Source: Acidovorax sp. 69 (GTDB lineage Bacteria; Pseudomonadota; Gammaproteobacteria; Burkholderiales; Burkholderiaceae_C). Taken from it: a stretch of 64,000 nt of DNA. Within the stretch, counting starts at the first letter, position 1, and each line of letters opens with the position of its first letter. The stretch is from positions 401,001 through 465,000 of the forward strand of contig NZ_PGEP01000001.1 in assembly GCF_002797445.1 (NCBI RefSeq), in the 5' to 3' direction. A program made the position numbers and the translations under genes. This document shows, piece after piece, positions 59,288 to 64,000 of this stretch. The notes under the pieces are model-generated. The model was not told the origin of the DNA and searched no databases. It saw nothing but the letters and a program-made list of their open reading frames with translations.

Positions 59288-60583
59288 ATGGTTCCGCATC
59301 TCATCACGGCCCTCACCGGGCCGATCAACGAACTCGAACAGCGCATTCTGGACTCGATGCCCGCCATCGAGCGCTGGTTTCGGCTGGAGTGGATGGAGCA
59401 CACGCCCCCGTTTTACACCTCGGTGGATATCCGCAATGCAGGCTTCAAGCTGGCGCCGGTGGACACCAACCTGTTCCCCGGCGGCTGGAACAACCTGACC
59501 AAGGAGATGCTGCCCCTGGCCGTGCAGGCTGCCATGGCCGCCATCGAGAAGATCTGCCCCGAGGCGCGCAACCTGCTGATCATCCCCGAGAACCACACGC
59601 GCAACACCTTCTACCTGGCCAATGTGGTGCAGCTGCAGCGCATCTTCAACATGGCGGGTCTGAATGTGCGGGTGGGCTCCATCAGCCCCGAGATCAAGAA
59701 GCCCACGCTCATCGAGTTGCCCAACGGCGACACCGTCACGCTGGAACCCGTGGTGCGCACCAAGCGCCGCCTGGGCCTCAAGGATTTTGACCCTTGCACC
59801 ATCCTGCTCAACAACGACCTCACGGCAGGTGCACCAGGCATCCTCGAAGACATCCACGAACAATACCTGCTGCCACCCTTGCACGCAGGCTGGAGCGTGC
59901 GCCGCAAGAGCACGCATTTCAAGAACTATGAAGAGGTGGCCAAGCGCTTTGGCAAGATGCTGGGCATCGACCCCTGGCTCATCAACCCCATGTTCAGCCA
60001 GTGCGACGGTGTGGATTTTGCCGAAGACCAAGGCATGGACAAGCTGCAGACCACGGTGGATGCGCTGCTGACCAAGGTGCGCCGCAAGTACAAGGAATAC
60101 GGCATCAATGAGAAGCCGTTTGTCATCGTCAAGGCCAACAACGGCACCTACGGCATGGGCATCATGACCGTGCGCGATGCCAAAGAGCTGGACGCGGTCA
60201 ACCGCAAGACCAAGAACAAGATGGCCATCATCAAAGACGGCCAATCGGTCAGCGATCTCATCATCCAGGAGGGCGTGCTGACGCAGGAGCGCGTCCATGA
60301 GGCCGTGGCGGAGCCCGTGGTCTACATGATGGACCGCTATGTGGTAGGTGGTTTTTACCGCATGCATGCCGAGCGTGGTGTGGATGAGAACCTCAATGCA
60401 CCGGGTGCGAGTTTTGTGCCGCTTGCCTTTGAGCACAGCACGCACATGCCCCAGCCCGGCGTGCGTCCGGGTGTGAGTGCACCCAACCGCTTCTATATGT
60501 ATGGCGTGGTGGCGCGCCTGGCCATGCTGGCCGCCAGTTACGAGCTGGAAGCCACGAACCCCGACGCTGAGGTCTACGACTGA
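59288..60583 (+). CDS. gshA: glutamate--cysteine ligase, proteobacterial GshA type
   Basis: The 431-residue enzyme makes gamma-glutamylcysteine, the first step of glutathione synthesis. It belongs to the distinct betaproteobacterial/cyanobacterial-like family beginning MVPHLITALTGPINELEQRI, with PVDTNLFPGGWNN and FVIVKANNGTYGMGIMTV (ATP site), and not to the E. coli type. It lies between the Trk and Kup potassium uptake genes on the same strand. A TACAAT hexamer about 30 bases before the ATG could be a promoter -10, but no matching -35 is evident. Confidence 0.93.
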   Translation: MVPHLITALTGPINELEQRILDSMPAIERWFRLEWMEHTPPFYTSVDIRNAGFKLAPVDTNLFPGGWNNLTKEMLPLAVQAAMAAIEKICPEARNLLIIPENHTRNTFYLANVVQLQRIFNMAGLNVRVGSISPEIKKPTLIELPNGDTVTLEPVVRTKRRLGLKDFDPCTILLNNDLTAGAPGILEDIHEQYLLPPLHAGWSVRRKSTHFKNYEEVAKRFGKMLGIDPWLINPMFSQCDGVDFAEDQGMDKLQTTVDALLTKVRRKYKEYGINEKPFVIVKANNGTYGMGIMTVRDAKELDAVNRKTKNKMAIIKDGQSVSDLIIQEGVLTQERVHEAVAEPVVYMMDRYVVGGFYRMHAERGVDENLNAPGASFVPLAFEHSTHMPQPGVRPGVSAPNRFYMYGVVARLAMLAASYELEATNPDAEVYD

Positions 60584-60705
60584 GGCAGGGACGCCCTCCC
60601 CCTGGGAGGCTGAGATTGCCGAGGCTGCTGGCCGCAGAATTGCCTGTTAATGCCCAGCGCCCGGCGCGGTATGCCATGTCTGTGCCGGGCTGCCAAGGGG
60701 CGGGT

Positions 60706-60720
60706 TGTTGCATTGCAACA
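60706..60720. promoter_or_regulatory. 15-bp perfect palindrome upstream of kup
   Basis: TGTTGCATTGCAACA is a perfect inverted repeat around a central T, placed about 97 bases before the likely kup start. Its form suits a dimeric repressor or activator. No known regulator site is clearly matched. Confidence 0.45.
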
Positions 60721-60816
60721 TGAGGTGTTGCCTCCAGGCGCTTGATCCGGGGCAGGCGCACAATAGCGTTCCCAAAAGTAACGGAACCCCGTCGACCCAG
60801 TGCGCGGGGGTGGTCA

Positions 60817-62685
60817 GTGCAAAGCTCCAAATCATCGCTCGCAGCGCTCACGCTGGGCGCCATCGGTGTTGTGTATGGCGATATCGGCACCAGCGTGCTG
60901 TATGCCGTCAAGGAGGTGTTCGGGTCTGGTCACGTGCCGTTCACACCTGCCAACATCTACGGCATCCTCTCGATTTTCTTCTGGACGCTGACGGTCATCG
61001 TTTCACTGAAGTACGTGGTGCTGGTGCTGCGCGCCGACAACAAAGGCGAGGGTGGTCTGATTGCCATGCTGGCCCTGGCCTCGCAGGCGGTCAAGGACAA
61101 GCCAAAGTTGCGTGGCGTCCTGCTGGCCGTGGGTATTTTTGGCACCTCGCTTTTTTATGGTGACGGTGTTATCACCCCTGCCATCTCGGTGCTGTCGGCG
61201 GTGGAAGGCCTGGAGGTGGTGTCCCCCCACTTCAAGCAGTATGTGATACCGATCACGCTGGTCGTGCTGTTTTGCCTGTTTGCCGTCCAAAAGCGGGGCA
61301 CGGGGGGCATCGGCAAGTTTTTCGGGCCCATCACGCTGGTGTGGTTCATCACCATTGCCTTGCTGGGTGTGTCGCACATCGTGGGGCATCCGGAAATTCT
61401 GTGGGCTTTGAGTCCGCACCATGCGCTGGGTTTCATGTGGGCGAACCCAGGCACCAGTTTCATCATTCTGGGGGCAGTGGTGTTGTGTGTCACCGGCGCG
61501 GAAGCGCTGTATGCCGACCTGGGCCATTTTGGAAAGCGTCCGATTCGCATGGCCTGGTTTGGGGTGGCCATGCCCGCGCTCACGCTCAACTATTTTGGCC
61601 AGGGAGCGCTGCTGTTGGCCGAGCCCGAGGCTGTCAAGAACCCTTTCTACCTGATGGCGCCTGACTGGGCGCTGGTGCCGCTGGTCATCATGGCGACCAT
61701 GGCCACCGTGATTGCATCGCAGGCACTGATCACCGGTGCATTCAGTGTGACCAAGCAGGTCATTCAGCTGGGTTATCTGCCGCGCCTCAATATCCAGCAC
61801 ACCAGCGTGCGTGACACCGGCCAGATCTATATGCCGCTTGTGAACTGGGGGTTGTTTGTGGCCATCGTGCTGGCCGTGGTGATGTTTCGCTCTTCAAGCA
61901 ATCTGGCGGCGGCCTACGGCATTGCGGTGACGCTGGACATGCTGATCACCACCACGTTGACCTTTTTCGTGATTCGTTATGGCTGGCGGTACCCGCTGGT
62001 GTTGTGCATTGCCGCGACGGGCTGCTTCTTTGTGGTGGACTTGGCTTTCTTCGCCTCTAACCTGCTCAAGCTGTTCCAGGGGGGCTGGTTCCCGCTCATG
62101 ATTGGTGGCATTGTGTTTGCCCTCATGATGACCTGGAAGGAGGGGCGCAGGCTGCTCAACGACAAGCTGCGCGCAGATGCCATCGATCTGAGGGATTTTC
62201 TGGAGTCGGTCTTCATCAGCCCACCCACACGTGTGGAAGGTACTGCCGTCTTCCTGACGGCAGAAACCGGTGCGGTGCCCAATGCCTTGTTGCACAACCT
62301 CAAGCACAACAAGGTTTTGCACGCGCAGAACCTCTTTGTCACTGTGCACAACCACGAAACTCCGTGGATTGGGTTGGACAAGCGGCTGCAAGTGGAGCCC
62401 CTGGGCCATGACTGCTGGCAGGTCGTGGTTCACTACGGCTTCAAAAACGATCCAGACTTGCCGCGCGCGCTGGAGTTGTTGCGCGGCCGTGGTTGTGAGC
62501 TGGAGCCCATGACCACCAGCTACTTCCTGTCGCGGGATACCGTTATCCCGACCATCGGGAGCGGCATGGCCCCCTGGCGCGAGAAGCTTTTCGCCCAGAT
62601 GCACCACAACGCCAGCGGCGCGGCCGACTTTCTGCACCTGCCCAACAATGCGGTGGTGGAGCTTGGGTCCAAGATCGAGATCTGA
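60817..62685 (+). CDS. kup: low-affinity potassium/proton symporter Kup
   Basis: The 622-residue protein has about twelve membrane helices and a cytoplasmic C-terminal domain of about 170 residues. The family signature [19 protein letters not shown] is at the N-terminus (Val where most have Pro after GTS), followed by [11 protein letters not shown] and [20 protein letters not shown]. The GTG start giving an N-terminus just ahead of [12 protein letters not shown] matches family length; a longer frame with 25 extra residues is open. It takes up K+ at low pH or when Trk is insufficient. Confidence 0.95.
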   Translation: MQSSKSSLAALTLGAIGVVYGDIGTSVLYAVKEVFGSGHVPFTPANIYGILSIFFWTLTVIVSLKYVVLVLRADNKGEGGLIAMLALASQAVKDKPKLRGVLLAVGIFGTSLFYGDGVITPAISVLSAVEGLEVVSPHFKQYVIPITLVVLFCLFAVQKRGTGGIGKFFGPITLVWFITIALLGVSHIVGHPEILWALSPHHALGFMWANPGTSFIILGAVVLCVTGAEALYADLGHFGKRPIRMAWFGVAMPALTLNYFGQGALLLAEPEAVKNPFYLMAPDWALVPLVIMATMATVIASQALITGAFSVTKQVIQLGYLPRLNIQHTSVRDTGQIYMPLVNWGLFVAIVLAVVMFRSSSNLAAAYGIAVTLDMLITTTLTFFVIRYGWRYPLVLCIAATGCFFVVDLAFFASNLLKLFQGGWFPLMIGGIVFALMMTWKEGRRLLNDKLRADAIDLRDFLESVFISPPTRVEGTAVFLTAETGAVPNALLHNLKHNKVLHAQNLFVTVHNHETPWIGLDKRLQVEPLGHDCWQVVVHYGFKNDPDLPRALELLRGRGCELEPMTTSYFLSRDTVIPTIGSGMAPWREKLFAQMHHNASGAADFLHLPNNAVVELGSKIEI

Positions 62686-62693
62686 GAATTTTT

Positions 62694-62757
62694 AATGTTT
62701 TTGGCCTGTAGTGCAGGTGACTATTGCATTTAATGCAATCAATATTGTAGCAATTGG
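62694..62757. repeat. degenerate dispersed repeat between kup and benE with internal palindrome
   Basis: On the minus strand this reads AATTGCTACAATATTGATTG, CATTAAATGCAATAGTCACC and TGCACTACAGGCCAAAAAC, matching the repeat ends (TGCTA...TTGAT and CTA-AGGCCAAAAA). Its middle forms the 17-bp palindrome ATTGCATTTAATGCAAT at 62723-62739. Confidence 0.55.
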
Positions 62758-62817
62758 CTGAGGTGCCATGGCGTTGGCACGGGCAGGCTGCAAGGGCGTG
62801 GTGCCAGAATCCGGCCC

Positions 62818-64000
62818 ATGCAATTTTTCAAAGACCTGAGTCTGTCGACGTTTGTCGCCGGGTTTGTTGCCGTGCTCGTCGGCTTCACCAGTTCGGTCGC
62901 GATCGTGTTCCAGGCGGCCCAGGCGTTTGGTGCGACGCCCGCCCAGATCACGTCCTGGATGTGGGCGCTGGGCCTGGGCATGGGTTTGTGCTCGCTGGTG
63001 CCTTCGCTGGTTCTGCGTCAGCCCGTGATGGTGGCTTGGTCCACTCCCGGGGCTGCGGTGTTGGCAACGGCCGGTTTGGCGGGTGGTTTCAGCATGGAAG
63101 AAGCCATCGGAGCCTTCATGGTGAGTGCTGTGCTCATTGTGTTGGCGGGTGTCACCCGTTGGTTCGAACGTGTGATGAATCGCATACCGATGGAGATCGC
63201 GGCAGCATTGCTGGCCGGTGTACTCGCCCGATTTGGCCTGCAGGCGTTTGTGGCCGCCCAGACGGCGCTGCCGCTCGTGCTTCTCATGCTGATGACTTAT
63301 CTCTTCAGTCGCCGATTTGCTGCGCGCTACGCCGTTGTGATCACACTGGCCGTCGCTGTGGCATACGTGGCCTCGCAAGGGCAGATGGCGTGGTCTGCGG
63401 TGCAACTGGAACTTGCCACGCCGGTGTTCACGCAACCCCAGTTCAGCATGGCAGCCGCCGTCAGTCTGGCCATACCGCTGTTTGTCGTCACGATGGCGTC
63501 GCAGAACCTGCCCGGCGTGGCCGTGATCCGTGCGTCGGGCTATGACTTACCCATCTCCCGACTCATCACCCTCACTGGGGTGGCTACATTGGTTCTGGCG
63601 CCCTTTGGGGCCTTTGCGCTGAACTTCAGCGCCATTACCGCAGCCATGTGCATGGGCCCCGAGGCGCATGCGGACCGCCGTCGGCGTTACACGGCGGCCG
63701 TGTCCTGTGGGGCTCTGTATGTGGCCATCGGACTCTTTGGCGCGGTCATCACCGGCTTGCTGACGGCGTTTCCCAAAGAGCTGGTCGTCGCCATCGCCGG
63801 TTTGGCGTTGCTCGGAACCATTGGCAATGGCCTTGCTGCCGCCTTGCGTGATGAATCGCACCGGGAGGCCGCGCTCATCACTTTTCTCGTCACCCTCAGC
63901 GGCGTCGTGGTTGCCGGAGTCGGGTCGGCCTTTTGGGGCGTGGTTGCAGGCAGCATTGCGCTATTTGTGCAACAGTACAGGCGTTCGATGGCCAAGGACA
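62818..64000 (+). CDS. benE: benzoate/H+ symporter BenE family protein, 3' end outside the window
   Basis: The frame starts at ATG with MQFFKDLSLSTFVAGFVAVL and stays open to the last base, showing 394 residues and leaving only the end outside. It is highly hydrophobic with about twelve helices. VGFTSSVAIVFQAAQA, the QPVMVAWSTPGAAVLATAG segment and MASQNLPGVAVIRASGY are characteristic of BenE aromatic-acid symporters. No benzoate-degradation genes are visible on this side, so the substrate is inferred from family. The visible length is close to the usual 390-410 residues. Confidence 0.9.
   Translation, partial: MQFFKDLSLSTFVAGFVAVLVGFTSSVAIVFQAAQAFGATPAQITSWMWALGLGMGLCSLVPSLVLRQPVMVAWSTPGAAVLATAGLAGGFSMEEAIGAFMVSAVLIVLAGVTRWFERVMNRIPMEIAAALLAGVLARFGLQAFVAAQTALPLVLLMLMTYLFSRRFAARYAVVITLAVAVAYVASQGQMAWSAVQLELATPVFTQPQFSMAAAVSLAIPLFVVTMASQNLPGVAVIRASGYDLPISRLITLTGVATLVLAPFGAFALNFSAITAAMCMGPEAHADRRRRYTAAVSCGALYVAIGLFGAVITGLLTAFPKELVVAIAGLALLGTIGNGLAAALRDESHREAALITFLVTLSGVVVAGVGSAFWGVVAGSIALFVQQYRRSMAKD

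Overview
The window reads as a chromosomal segment of a high-GC betaproteobacterium of the family Comamonadaceae, most likely Acidovorax or a close relative. This is an inference from gene content and synteny (hpf-ptsN-hprK, fur/bamE-dapB, dapB-exbB-exbD-leuS-lptE, holA-proA, trkA-trkH, fused pntA, purE-purK-tsaC), from the signal peptides and lipoproteins, and from short dispersed repeats. I could not run a database search. There is no phage, no insertion sequence, no CRISPR array and no recognisable tRNA or rRNA; almost all of it is core genome at about one gene per kilobase.

Layout. 1-2.4 kb: end of a LysR-type regulator, a Bug-type periplasmic solute receptor and a deacylase. 2.7-5.9 kb: gap and tkt (leftward). 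6.0-10.9 kb: speD, a MurU-like nucleotidyltransferase, pepP, a CPBP membrane protease and pyk. 10.9-14.3 kb: two leftward PAP2 phosphatases divergent from a PmrAB/QseBC-like two-component system, with a CTTAA-N6-CTTAA box between them. 14.4-22.3 kb: fba, an unknown lipoprotein, pntAB, fadD and mtnN. 22.5-26.7 kb (leftward): corA, a probable holD (polymerase III psi), rimI, tsaB and an EamA exporter. 26.8-32.9 kb: dacB, a SemiSWEET remnant and an exported-protein group (alpha/beta-hydrolase lipoprotein, SGNH lipoprotein, OmpW, and an SGNH lipoprotein lacking its catalytic residues). 33.1-40.3 kb: tsaC, purK, purE, a ribbon-helix-helix protein, a DJ-1/PfpI protein, CnoX, a frameshifted YbaY/META lipoprotein and purC. 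40.5-47.1 kb: an MFS transporter, hpf-ptsN-hprK, fur, bamE, dapB, exbB and exbD. 47.3-56.0 kb: leuS, lptE, arginase, holA, a periplasmic caspase-like protein, a small unknown gene and proA. 56.1-64 kb: trkA, trkH, gshA, kup and the beginning of benE.

How the genes fit together. Central carbon metabolism (gap, tkt, fba, pyk) and NADPH balance (pntAB) sit with purine synthesis (purC, E, K), tRNA t6A modification (tsaB, tsaC), envelope biogenesis (bamE, lptE, dacB, murU-like, PAP2) and potassium/glutathione homeostasis (trkAH, kup, gshA).

The most unusual signal is a family of about 60-bp imperfect repeats built on GATAGCTGCTAGCGCTTG. I count about a dozen copies, roughly one per 5 kb, and about half lie inside conserved protein-coding genes (murU-like, mtnN, purK, cnoX, leuS, and less surely exbB and proA), where they are translated. 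In two places the repeat supplies the stop codon of a gene. The second signal is a probable psi subunit of DNA polymerase III that would normally be called a uracil-DNA glycosylase.
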